From NCBI GenBank assembly GCA_030148625.1, contig JASBTC010000441.1, positions 1 through 5,343 of the forward strand: DNA of 5,343 bases, read 5' to 3'. Both the position numbers and the translations under genes were made by a program. The stretch is from Sphingobium sp. GTDB taxonomy: Bacteria; Pseudomonadota; Alphaproteobacteria; Sphingomonadales; Sphingomonadaceae. The notes under the pieces are model-generated. The model made no database searches. It saw only the letters and a list, made by a program, of their open reading frames with translations, and was not told the DNA's origin. Shown here in pieces: positions 1 through 5,343 of this stretch. Each line of letters starts with the position of its first letter. Position 1 is the first letter of the stretch.

Positions 1-1357
1 AGAAGCCGACCGCCAGCGGGAACCAGCCGCCATCGGGCACCTTGGTGAGGTTCGCCGAGAAATAGGCGAGGTCGACGATGAGGAAGATCGCGAGCGCCAG
101 CCCGGCGCCGAGCTTGTTCCACTTCCACAGGCTGAACAGCACCACGGCGAGCAGACAGGTGTCGATGAACATCGCGCCCGTCACCGCGATGCCATAGGCC
201 GCGGCGAGATTGCTCGACGATCCGAAGAACAGCACCAGCACGATCACCGCGACGCACAGCGCCCAGTTGATCACCGGGATATAGATCTGCCCCGCCGCGC
301 TGGCGCTGGTGTGGAGGATCTGCATGCGCGGCATGAAGCCGAGCTGGATCGCCTGCTGGGTCAGCGAGAATGCACCGGAGATCACCGCCTGGCTGGCGAT
401 GACCGTCGCCATCAGCGCGACGATGACGAGCGGCAGGCGGAAACCGTCGGGCGCGAGCATGAAGAACGGATTCTTGATCGCCTCCGCGGCGCCCGCCGGA
501 TCGAGCGAGAGGATCATCGCCCCCTGCCCCAGATAGTTGAGCATCAGCGCGGGCAACACGAAGAACAGCCAGGACACACGGATCGGATTGCGCCCGAAAT
601 GCCCCATATCGGCGTAGAGCGCCTCGGCACCGGTCACCGCGAGAACGACTGATCCCAATGCCAGGAAGGCGAGCATCCGCTCCGCCATGAAGAACTGGAC
701 GGCATACCAGGGGTTGAACGCGATCAGCACGGTCGGGTCGCGCACGACCTGGATCAGACCAAGCACCGCGATGGTGAGGAAATAGACCAGCATGATCGGC
801 CCGAAAAGCTGGCCGACACGTGCCGTACCCCGTGCCTGGATCGAAAAGATGAAGATCAGGATCGCAACCGCGATCGGCAGCACCCACGATTCGAAACGCG
901 AATCGACGGTGACGAGACCTTCGGCCGCGGACAGCACCGACATGGCCGGGGTGATCATCGAATCGCCGTAGAACAAGGCGGTCGCGAAGACGCCGAGCAT
1001 CACGATCGGCGCGGTCCAGCGCTTGGCGCTGCCGGTCTCGCGGTTGATCAGCGCCAGCAATGCCAGGCTGCCGCCTTCACCCTTGTTGTCAGCGCGCATG
1101 ATGATGGTGACATATTTGATCGTCACCACGATCATCATCGACCAGAAGATCAGGCTCAGCACGCCGTAGATATGGAGCTGATCGGGCACGAGCTTGTGGT
1201 GTTCCGACGTGAACGTCTCGCGGAACGCGTAGATCGGGCTGGTACCGATATCGCCAAAGACGATGCCGATAGCCGCCACCGCCAGCTTCACCAGAGGCTG
1301 GCTGTCTGGCGCGTGCGAAGACTCGACCGCCTCCACATCCGTTGCCGATGTGCTCAT
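1..1357 (-). CDS. kup: Kup-family potassium uptake permease (N-terminal 452 residues; C-terminus beyond window edge)
   Basis: This is a K+ uptake permease of the inner membrane (Kup/HAK/KUP family, normally K+/H+ symport). Translating the minus strand from ATG at 1357-1355 gives an open frame to base 1 with no stop. Family signatures appear in order: [13 protein letters not shown] (residues 35-47, TM1), RADNKGEGG (88-96), [22 protein letters not shown] region (127-148), [14 protein letters not shown] (242-255), and further on [16 protein letters not shown] and [14 protein letters not shown]. The acidic residues D36, E146 and E245 sit in the motifs where the family keeps membrane acidic residues. 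Kup proteins are about 620-640 residues, so roughly 70% is visible. The start is firm: an in-frame TAG lies a few codons upstream with no other start between. There is no clear Shine-Dalgarno; a small inverted repeat lies just before the ATG. Family assignment is very secure; kinetics and ion specificity are inferred. Confidence 0.96.
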   Translation of the reverse strand, partial: MSTSATDVEAVESSHAPDSQPLVKLAVAAIGIVFGDIGTSPIYAFRETFTSEHHKLVPDQLHIYGVLSLIFWSMMIVVTIKYVTIIMRADNKGEGGSLALLALINRETGSAKRWTAPIVMLGVFATALFYGDSMITPAMSVLSAAEGLVTVDSRFESWVLPIAVAILIFIFSIQARGTARVGQLFGPIMLVYFLTIAVLGLIQVVRDPTVLIAFNPWYAVQFFMAERMLAFLALGSVVLAVTGAEALYADMGHFGRNPIRVSWLFFVLPALMLNYLGQGAMILSLDPAGAAEAIKNPFFMLAPDGFRLPLVIVALMATVIASQAVISGAFSLTQQAIQLGFMPRMQILHTSASAAGQIYIPVINWALCVAVIVLVLFFGSSSNLAAAYGIAVTGAMFIDTCLLAVVLFSLWKWNKLGAGLALAIFLIVDLAYFSANLTKVPDGGWFPLAVGF

Positions 1358-1482
1358 GGAGGCGTCAGCGCGCCTGAACGTCTAGGAAAAAGGTCATAAA
1401 AGACCGACTCTCAACTGCCCCACCGCTGGAGCCCGGGGCCATTAGCACCTCGTTCATCGCACAGCAACATTGCGAGCCCGCG
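1358..1482. other. Non-coding gap between the lrp-type gene and kup
   Basis: These 125 bases separate two genes that both read on the minus strand. I see no open frame of note. Two weak dyads are present: GCCCC/GGGGC at 1417-1439 with a 13-base interior, and GGTC-ATAAAA-GACC at 1392-1405, which on the minus strand is followed directly by five T residues. The second could be a weak terminator for the regulator transcript, but a 4-bp stem is marginal. A -35-like TTGAGA is visible on the minus strand without a good -10 partner, so I do not assign a kup promoter here. Confidence 0.4.
1360..1375 (-). repeat. Small inverted repeat covering the expected kup ribosome-binding site
   Basis: AGGCG (1360-1364) pairs with CGCCT (1371-1375) across a 6-base loop, giving a 5-bp GC-rich hairpin in the kup mRNA that ends 2 bases before its ATG. 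It lies exactly where a Shine-Dalgarno would be expected, and no other purine-rich ribosome-binding sequence is visible. The pairing is seen directly; any effect on translation is inference, and stems this short are common by chance in GC-rich DNA. Confidence 0.35.
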
Positions 1483-1923
1483 TCAATCTCCCGCCGCCAG
1501 CGTGCGGATCGTGAATTGCGTCACCAGCCGGTGAACCCCGGGCAGTGCCGAGAGGATCTCACGATGGACTCGCTCATAGCTGTCATCGGCGCGGACAAGC
1601 ACCTTGATGAGATAATCCGACTCACCGCTCATCAGATGCGCCTCGCGTACCTGCCGGGTTTTCGCCAGTGCCGCTTCGAACGCCATCATCGTCGCCTGGC
1701 GCTGATCGACCAGCGTGACCGAAACGAAAACCGTCGACGGATTGCCCTGCGCACCGGCGGACAGGCGTGCGCGATATCCCAGAATCAGGCCGTCATCCTC
1801 AAGCGCCTTGACCCGCCGGTGCGCCGCCGACGGCGACAGACCGACGCGCGCACCGAGCTGTTCGCTGGTCAGCGCCGAGTCGATCACGAACTGATCGAGA
1901 ATTTTGCGATCTATCGCATCCAT
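1483..1923 (-). CDS. Lrp/AsnC-family transcriptional regulator, probable regulator of the divergent ald gene
   Basis: This 146-residue protein has the usual length and two-part layout of Lrp/AsnC regulators. An N-terminal winged helix-turn-helix spans residues 4-50: it starts MDAIDRKIL, the recognition region is LGARVGLSPSAAHRRVKALE (23-42), followed by DGLILGY. A C-terminal RAM (ligand-binding/oligomerisation) domain occupies roughly 65-140, with the GESDYLIKVLV strand and a LPGVHRL segment typical of the fold. Family members form dimers to octamers and respond to amino acids. The gene is divergent from alanine dehydrogenase across a 134-base region carrying repeated half-sites, a classic arrangement for a local activator or repressor responding to alanine; AldR of mycobacteria is an analogous case. 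Target and ligand are inferred from context. The ATG at 1923 gives the standard N-terminus, but no Shine-Dalgarno precedes it. Whether to call it aldR or simply lrp-like cannot be decided here. Confidence 0.93.
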   Translation of the reverse strand: MDAIDRKILDQFVIDSALTSEQLGARVGLSPSAAHRRVKALEDDGLILGYRARLSAGAQGNPSTVFVSVTLVDQRQATMMAFEAALAKTRQVREAHLMSGESDYLIKVLVRADDSYERVHREILSALPGVHRLVTQFTIRTLAAGD

Positions 1924-1929
1924 GCCAAA

Positions 1930-1956
1930 GCATTTTGCGCGATTTCGACAAAATGC
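1930..1956. promoter_or_regulatory. Perfect 8-bp dyad, putative Lrp-type operator
   Basis: GCATTTTG (1930-1937) and CAAAATGC (1949-1956) form a perfect inverted repeat with an 11-base spacer. The dyad starts 7 bases upstream of the regulator's ATG and overlaps its best promoter candidate, so autoregulation is the natural reading. AT-rich dyads of this kind suit Lrp/AsnC proteins, which contact successive half-sites. The same core recurs twice more nearer to ald (1992-1998 and, inverted with one mismatch, 2033-2039). The repeat is seen directly; binding by the neighbouring regulator is inference. Confidence 0.6.
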
Positions 1957-1960
1957 ACAA
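1932..1960 (-). promoter_or_regulatory. Candidate promoter of the lrp-type gene
   Basis: On the minus strand, TTGTGC (1960-1955) and CAAAAT (1937-1932) are separated by exactly 17 bases and match the sigma-70 -35 and -10 consensus at 3/6 and 4/6 positions. Transcription would begin about 6-8 bases after the -10, essentially at the ATG at 1923, giving a leaderless or nearly leaderless mRNA. This fits the absence of a Shine-Dalgarno. The match is modest and no start site has been measured. Confidence 0.35.
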
Positions 1961-1991
1961 TCTCATCCCATTCGAGGCTGTAGCGGAGGTC

Positions 1992-2039
1992 CATTTTGCA
2001 AGCACTTCCCGGCCGATCGGGATTATTCTCCGCAAAATC
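1992..2039. promoter_or_regulatory. ald-proximal half-site pair, putative Lrp-type operator
   Basis: ATTTTGC at 1993-1999 and its exact reverse complement GCAAAAT at 2032-2038 face each other across 32 bases. They share the core of the dyad at 1930-1956. One overlaps the candidate ald -35 and the other lies near the expected transcription start. The sites nearest each other are about 41-43 bases apart centre to centre, close to four helical turns, which would place them on one DNA face. The repeats are seen; function is inferred. Confidence 0.45.
1996..2026 (+). promoter_or_regulatory. Candidate ald promoter
   Basis: TTGCAA (1996-2001) resembles a -35 box and GATTAT (2021-2026) matches 4 of 6 bases of a -10 box. 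The 19-base spacing is longer than the optimum of about 17, as in promoters that need an activator. The expected start near 2033 would leave a leader of about 25 bases containing the AGGAG ribosome-binding site. An interrupted dyad TCCCG-N6-CGGGA (2007-2022) lies between the boxes. This is the best candidate in the gap, but it is weak by sequence alone. Confidence 0.3.
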
Positions 2040-2046
2040 CTCGTGC

Positions 2047-2051
2047 AGGAG
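2047..2051 (+). promoter_or_regulatory. Shine-Dalgarno that decides the ald start
   Basis: AGGAG stands 3 bases before the first of two adjacent ATG codons (2055) and 6 bases before the second (2058). The spacing and the family's conserved N-terminus MRIGVPKE both favour 2058 as the true start. The upstream in-frame extension back to 1935 would run through the control region and is not supported. Confidence 0.75.
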
Positions 2052-2057
2052 AGAATG

Positions 2058-3152
2058 ATGCGCATCGGCGTCCCCAAGGAAATCAAGAATCACGAATATC
2101 GCGTCGGCCTGACCCCCGCGTCGGCCGCCGAGCTGGTCGCGGCCGGCCATGAGCTGATCGTCGAAACCAGGGCCGGAAGCGGCATCGACTTCGAGGATCG
2201 CGACTATGTCGATGCCGGCGCAGCGATCGCGGCCACCGCGGCCGAGGTCTTCGCAAAGGCCGACATGATCGTGAAGGTGAAGGAACCGCAGCCGCAGGAA
2301 ATCGCGCTGCTCGAGCCTCGCCACCTGCTCTTCACCTATCTCCACCTCGCCGCCGACAAGCCGCAGGCCGAGGGACTGATGAAATCGGGCGCGACCTGCA
2401 TCGCTTATGAAACGGTGACCTCACCCAACCGGGGCCTGCCACTGCTCAAGCCGATGTCGGAAGTCGCCGGCCGCATGTCGGTTCAGGTCGGCGCGCATTA
2501 TCTGGAGAAGGAACAGGGCGGACGCGGCGTGCTGCTCGGCGGCGTCCCCGGCGTCGCGCCTGCGCGCGTCGCGATCCTCGGCGGCGGTGTCGCCGGCGTC
2601 AACGCAGCGCAGATGGCGGTCGGCATGCGCGCCGACGTGACGATCTACGACATCAGCAACGACCGGCTGGCCGAACTCGACATGTTCTTCTCCAGCCAGA
2701 TCAAGACCGCCTATGCCAGCAAGGCGGCGATCGCGGCGGCGGTGAAGAACGCGCATCTCGTCATCGGCGCGGTGCTGGTGCCCGGTGCCGCAGCCCCCAA
2801 GCTGGTGACGCGCGAAATGCTCAAGACGATGAAGCGCGGATCGGTGCTCGTCGACATCGCGATCGACCAGGGCGGCTGTTTCGAAACCAGCCATGCGACC
2901 ACCCATGACGATCCGGTGTTCGAGGTCGAGGGCGTGATCCATTATTGCGTCGCCAACATGCCCGGCGCGGTCGCGCGGACCTCGGCATTCGCGCTAAACA
3001 ACGCGACTCTGCCCTTTGCGCTGCGGCTCGCCAATCTGGGTGCCGAAGCCGCGATGGCGGCCGACCCGCATCTCGCCGCCGGGCTCAACGTGTCGGGCGG
3101 CAAGATCCGTCACAAGGCCGTCGCGGAGGCACTCGACCTGCCGTTCAATTGA
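2058..3152 (+). CDS. ald: Alanine dehydrogenase
   Basis: L-alanine dehydrogenase (EC 1.4.1.1) is a cytosolic NAD-dependent enzyme, usually hexameric, that interconverts L-alanine with pyruvate and ammonium; it usually serves alanine catabolism. The 364-residue product is close to the family's ~370. It begins MRIGVPKEIKNHEYRVG and carries all residues known to be needed in characterised enzymes at the same numbering: R15, K75, H96 and D270. The NAD-binding Rossmann segment is VAILGGGVAGVNAA (171-184), with D198 at the end of the second strand as the likely ribose contact, which points to NAD rather than NADP. The C-terminal half has VDIAIDQGGCFE (265-276) and a conserved HYCVANMPGAV segment. 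It is distinguished from transhydrogenase alpha subunits by length and by these residues. It is divergent from an Lrp-type regulator that probably controls it, and convergent with the ccm operon. No damage is seen. Confidence 0.98.
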   Translation: MRIGVPKEIKNHEYRVGLTPASAAELVAAGHELIVETRAGSGIDFEDRDYVDAGAAIAATAAEVFAKADMIVKVKEPQPQEIALLEPRHLLFTYLHLAADKPQAEGLMKSGATCIAYETVTSPNRGLPLLKPMSEVAGRMSVQVGAHYLEKEQGGRGVLLGGVPGVAPARVAILGGGVAGVNAAQMAVGMRADVTIYDISNDRLAELDMFFSSQIKTAYASKAAIAAAVKNAHLVIGAVLVPGAAAPKLVTREMLKTMKRGSVLVDIAIDQGGCFETSHATTHDDPVFEVEGVIHYCVANMPGAVARTSAFALNNATLPFALRLANLGAEAAMAADPHLAAGLNVSGGKIRHKAVAEALDLPFN

Positions 3153-3154
3153 CC

Positions 3155-3182
3155 TGTCATCCCCGCGAAAGCGGGGATGACA
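3155..3182. repeat. REP-like hairpin between convergent genes, probable bidirectional terminator
   Basis: TGTCATCCCCGC (3155-3166) and GCGGGGATGACA (3171-3182) pair perfectly over 12 bases around a GAAA loop. It begins 2 bases after the ald stop and ends 13 bases before the ccmI stop on the other strand. The core CCCCGCGAAAGCGGGGAT is of a type widely dispersed in proteobacterial genomes and known for producing spurious peptides such as VIPAFAGMT when translated, as happens in a frame here. No T-tract follows on either strand, so it is not a textbook intrinsic terminator, but its position suggests it ends both transcripts or protects their 3' ends. Confidence 0.8.
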
Positions 3183-3195
3183 TGGATTGCCGGCC

Positions 3196-3864
3196 TCAGG
3201 AAGCGCGCTGGTCCGGTGCCGGCGCGAGCGGCGCCTGCACCGGCGGCCTGCCGAGTTGGGTCCGCAGTGCGCCGAGCCGCGCCTCCAGATCGGCGCGCCA
3301 GGGCGCCTGTGCCGGGGTCCGCGCGAGCAATTCGCTCCAGATCGCCTCGGCCCGGTCGAACTGGCCGGACTGGGCAAGCGCCAGCCCCATGAAGAATGGC
3401 GGCCCAGGATGTTCGGGGGACAGGTTCGCGCCCGTCTGGAACGCATATTGCGCCGCGGGCGTCATCATGCCGTCGGCATGGTTGACCAGCGCGTTGCCCA
3501 GCCCGACCCACATGTCCGCGCTCTTGGGATAGGCCCGGACACCGCCGAGCATCACCGTCACCGCGTCGCGCGCCGAACCCAGGCGACCGAACGTGTCGGC
3601 CGTGTCCAGCCATTGCGCCTCGGTGCCGAAACTGCCCATCATCGCCTTGCGCTGCTCGATCAGCTTGGGATCGATTTCCGCGGCGGCCGATCGCGCGACG
3701 ACGGGCGTACCGGCCTGGCCGGGGCTTCCCTGCCAGGCATAGCCGGCCAGCCCCAACAACAGACCGGCACCGATCAGTTCCCAGGTCGGGCGCGGCACCC
3801 GGCCGATTCGCCAGAGCGCGAGAAAGGCGGCAGCCGCCATCGCGATGACCATCACCCAGCCCAT
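3196..3864 (-). CDS. ccmI: CcmI/CycH-like TPR protein of cytochrome c maturation (compact form)
   Basis: This 222-residue protein is probably the apocytochrome c chaperone of the heme ligation complex. Two hydrophobic segments (about residues 3-18 and 28-44) are separated by a very short basic link, RIGRVPRP. A linker follows, then a periplasmic TPR-like domain of about three repeats (85-114, 117-150, 154-184, with GLGNAL, AAQYAFQTGANLSP and GLALAQSGQFDRAEAIW), and a proline/alanine-rich tail. Classical CcmI proteins are 300-400 residues with a long cytoplasmic loop between the two helices; that loop is absent here. The start is well set: AGAAGGA lies 7 bases upstream and the ATG shares one base with the ccmH stop (TGATG), implying translational coupling. 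Position after ccmF-ccmG-ccmH supports the role as strongly as sequence does. An unrelated TPR protein is the alternative, but less likely. Confidence 0.82.
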   Translation of the reverse strand: MGWVMVIAMAAAAFLALWRIGRVPRPTWELIGAGLLLGLAGYAWQGSPGQAGTPVVARSAAAEIDPKLIEQRKAMMGSFGTEAQWLDTADTFGRLGSARDAVTVMLGGVRAYPKSADMWVGLGNALVNHADGMMTPAAQYAFQTGANLSPEHPGPPFFMGLALAQSGQFDRAEAIWSELLARTPAQAPWRADLEARLGALRTQLGRPPVQAPLAPAPDQRAS

Positions 3865-4271
3865 CAGCGTGTCCTTCTGCGGAAACGCCCGCGTGCCAGC
3901 CAGATACCGGCACCGAGCAGCAGCAATGGCGCGATCCAGAGCAGCGCCGTCCGGCCGGAAAGCGGCGGATCATAGCTGATCCACTCGCCATAGCGCTCGA
4001 TCATCCATGCGCGGATCTGGTCGGGCGTCTCGCCGCGCTGGATCCGTTCGCGCACCATTGCGCGCATGTCCCCGGCAATCTCCGCATCGCTGTCCGCGAT
4101 CGACTGGCCCTGGCAGACGACGCAGCGCAGCGTCTCCATCAACTCGGTGGCGCGCGCCTCCTGCTTCGGATCGGCGAGCTGCATATCGGCGAGCGCCGCG
4201 GCGGGCATCGCCGAATCCGCCAGCGCCGGAACCGGCGACAGCATCAGCAAAAGGGCGAGCGCCCGCCTCAC
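3864..4271 (-). CDS. ccmH: Cytochrome c maturation protein CcmH (CcmL/CycL type)
   Basis: CcmH is a membrane-anchored periplasmic thiol-oxidoreductase of System I that, with CcmG, keeps the CXXCH cysteines of apocytochrome c reduced and belongs to the heme ligation complex with CcmF and CcmI. The 135-residue protein has a signal peptide (about 1-18, ending PALA), the diagnostic LRCVVC motif (48-53, C50 and C53) followed by QGQSIADSDA and DMR, the YGEWISYDPP segment before the membrane, and one C-terminal helix (about 108-126) with a basic cytoplasmic tail. It is the short CcmH, not fused to a TPR domain as in E. coli. It starts with GTG (4271-4269), supported by GGAAGG 4 bases upstream and by the 4-base GTGA overlap with the ccmG stop; the next in-frame ATG would destroy the signal peptide. 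Confidence 0.96.
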   Translation of the reverse strand: MRRALALLLMLSPVPALADSAMPAAALADMQLADPKQEARATELMETLRCVVCQGQSIADSDAEIAGDMRAMVRERIQRGETPDQIRAWMIERYGEWISYDPPLSGRTALLWIAPLLLLGAGIWLARGRFRRRTR

Positions 4272-4801
4272 CGCGCCTTCCGCAACTGATCGAGGATCAT
4301 CGGCACATGTTCGGGCCGGATGTCGCCGATATGCTGGTAGCGGATCACACCCTTGCCATCGATCACGAAGGTCTCGGGCACGCCCGACGAGCCGAGCGCA
4401 AGCTGGACCCGGCTGTCGACGTCCGACCCGATCCTTTTATAGGGATTGCCGTGACGCTGGAGGAATGCGGCGACATCTTCGGGGCGATCGCGAATGGCAA
4501 TGGCGTCGATCTGCACACCCTGCCCGGCCAGCCCCTCGAGCACCGGCGCCTCGGCGATGCAGGGCAGGCACCAGCTTGCGAAGATGTTCAGCAGGCGCGG
4601 CTCACCGCCCTGGGCGAGATCCGCATGGCTCAGCCCCGCTATGCCGGGCGTCGCGGCGGGAAGCGCGAATTGCGGAAGCGGCTTGCCGACCAGCTTGGAA
4701 TCGATCGTCCGCTCGGCCGGATTGATCAGCCCATAGGCGACGATACCGAAGAACAGTCCGAACAGCCCAAGCGGCAGCCAGAGGAGCCAGGATTTCTTCA
4801 T
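4268..4801 (-). CDS. ccmG: Thiol:disulfide interchange protein CcmG (DsbE)
   Basis: CcmG is an inner-membrane thioredoxin-fold protein facing the periplasm that passes electrons, received ultimately from cytoplasmic thioredoxin through DsbD/CcdA, to CcmH or apocytochrome c. The 177-residue protein has a single N-terminal anchor (about residues 5-26), then PERTIDSKLVGK-like linker sequence leading to the Trx fold. The active site is ASWCLPC (75-81, C78 and C81), the cis-proline is P142 in GVPETFVIDGKG (140-151), and it closes with IRYQHIGDI, all typical of DsbE/CcmG. I chose ATG at 4801 because it directly precedes the anchor (MKKSWLLWLP) and overlaps the ccmF stop by one base (TGATG). A longer in-frame reading from 4927 would overlap ccmF and add an Arg/Ala-rich stretch with no family resemblance. 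Length is normal for the family. Confidence 0.97.
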   Translation of the reverse strand: MKKSWLLWLPLGLFGLFFGIVAYGLINPAERTIDSKLVGKPLPQFALPAATPGIAGLSHADLAQGGEPRLLNIFASWCLPCIAEAPVLEGLAGQGVQIDAIAIRDRPEDVAAFLQRHGNPYKRIGSDVDSRVQLALGSSGVPETFVIDGKGVIRYQHIGDIRPEHVPMILDQLRKAR

Positions 4802-5343
4802 CACGCATAGGCCTTTCGATCTTGCGCGCGCCGCTCGCGCCGGACGCGCCCGATCAGCGACAACAGGCCGCCAAGCGCGATCATGCCGCCACCCAGCCAG
4901 ATCAGGGTGACCCAGGGCTTCCACCACAGCCGGAGCTGCCAGCGGCCCTGCTCATCCTCCTTGCCCAGCACGGTATAGAGCTGGCCGTCGAGCTGCGTCG
5001 AGATCGCGGCCTCGTTGGTTTCGGTGGGGGGCGAGGCGAACATCCGCGCCTGCGGCTTGAGGATGAACGGTTTGCCATTGCCGCGCGTGACGGTGAAGGT
5101 GGCTTCCAGCGCGGTCCAGTTCGGTCCCGCGATCGGCTCCACCTTGTCGAAGCGCACGGTGAAGGGGCCGACGGTCTCGCTCTCGCCCAGGCGCGCGGCA
5201 ACCAGCGTTTCCTTGGTGAAGCTGCTTTCCGCCGCCATGCCCGCCAGGCTGACGGCGATGCCGAGATGCGCGATTACCATGCCCCAGACGAAGCCGGGCG
5301 TGCGGCGCAAATTACGCTTCCACAGCGGCGCGACGCTGGCGGC
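4801..5343 (-). CDS. ccmF: Heme lyase subunit CcmF (C-terminal 180 residues; N-terminus beyond window edge)
   Basis: CcmF is the polytopic inner-membrane heme lyase of System I that receives heme from CcmE and, with CcmH and CcmI, attaches it to apocytochrome c. The frame is open to the right edge, with residues AASVAPLWKRNLRR visible before the part that begins with an internal TTG codon at 5310, so this is not a short separate gene. Seen are a transmembrane helix with the family pattern VWGMVIAHLG, a periplasmic beta-rich domain (FTKETLVAARLGE, VGPFTVRF, PQARMFASPPT, GQLYTVLG), and the last helix WVTLIWLGGGMIALGGLLSLIGR followed by a basic cytoplasmic tail. The histidine in MVIAHLG may be the family's conserved transmembrane heme-ligand histidine (inference). 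The WWD heme-handling domain would lie in the missing part; the whole protein is usually about 640-660 residues. Its stop overlaps the ccmG start. Confidence 0.96.
   Translation of the reverse strand, partial: AASVAPLWKRNLRRTPGFVWGMVIAHLGIAVSLAGMAAESSFTKETLVAARLGESETVGPFTVRFDKVEPIAGPNWTALEATFTVTRGNGKPFILKPQARMFASPPTETNEAAISTQLDGQLYTVLGKEDEQGRWQLRLWWKPWVTLIWLGGGMIALGGLLSLIGRVRRERRAQDRKAYA

Noticed and set aside
309..652. Short plus-strand frames within the kup region
   Set aside because: They are antisense to a continuous Kup reading frame whose motifs are unmistakable, and they carry no domain signature of their own.
1417..1439. GCCCC/GGGGC dyad as a terminator of the lrp-type gene
   Set aside because: A 5-bp stem with a 13-base interior and no T-tract directly after it on the minus strand is too weak to call.
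1516..1983. 155-codon plus-strand frame opposite the lrp-type gene
   Set aside because: Its composition (Arg/His-rich, no recognisable motif) is that of a shadow frame in GC-rich DNA; the opposite strand encodes a clear Lrp/AsnC protein.
1935..2057. In-frame upstream extension of the ald reading frame (41 extra codons)
   Set aside because: It runs through the regulator-ald control region, lacks similarity to the family N-terminus, and the AGGAG site plus conserved MRIGVPKE place the start at 2058.
3110..3991. 293-codon minus-strand frame spanning ccmI and the hairpin, with a peptide like VIPAFAGMT near its end
   Set aside because: That peptide is the well-known artefact of translating the dispersed palindrome; the frame is out of register with the TPR protein and ends inside ald.
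4007..4810. Long plus-strand frame (267 codons) opposite ccmG and ccmH
   Set aside because: It is a low-complexity Arg/Pro/Ala-rich shadow frame; both genes on the minus strand have diagnostic cysteine motifs and coupled starts.
4802..4927. N-terminal extension of ccmG by 42 codons
   Set aside because: It lies inside the ccmF C-terminus, is Arg/Ala-rich out-of-frame sequence, and the membrane anchor begins right at the ATG at 4801, which overlaps the ccmF stop.

Overview
The window is GC-rich DNA that reads like the chromosome of an alphaproteobacterium, most likely a sphingomonad. The basis is protein style, the ccmF-G-H-I gene order and a compact CcmI-like protein; no 16S or other marker is present. 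It holds ordinary housekeeping and respiratory genes, tightly packed. I see no phage, transposase, CRISPR array, tRNA or rRNA.

Layout: (1) bases 1-1357, minus strand: the N-terminal ~452 residues of a Kup-type potassium uptake permease, whose C-terminus lies beyond the left edge. (2) 1358-1482: a short non-coding gap with a few weak inverted repeats. (3) 1483-1923, minus: an Lrp/AsnC-family regulator. (4) 1924-2057: an AT-richer divergent control region with four copies of a CATTTTG-like half-site, two of which form a perfect 8-bp dyad over the likely regulator promoter. (5) 2058-3152, plus: alanine dehydrogenase with all four expected catalytic residues. (6) 3153-3195: convergent gap filled by a 12-bp perfect hairpin with a GAAA loop, a REP-like dispersed repeat that probably also ends transcription. 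(7) 3196-5343, minus: the distal part of a System I cytochrome c maturation operon, read in the order ccmF (C-terminus only), ccmG, ccmH, ccmI, with each stop codon overlapping the next start.

How the genes work together: the Lrp-type protein is very probably the local, alanine-responsive regulator of the divergent ald gene and of itself. Alanine dehydrogenase interconverts L-alanine and pyruvate plus ammonia. The ccm genes encode the late steps of cytochrome c assembly: CcmG and CcmH handle apocytochrome thiols, CcmI holds the apocytochrome, and CcmF with CcmH/CcmI attaches heme. Kup is functionally separate.

I did not find a clearly new biological system. The most interesting signals are the half-site array in the lrp-ald intergenic region, with a possible leaderless lrp transcript, and the compact CcmI-like protein that lacks the long cytoplasmic loop of classical CcmI.
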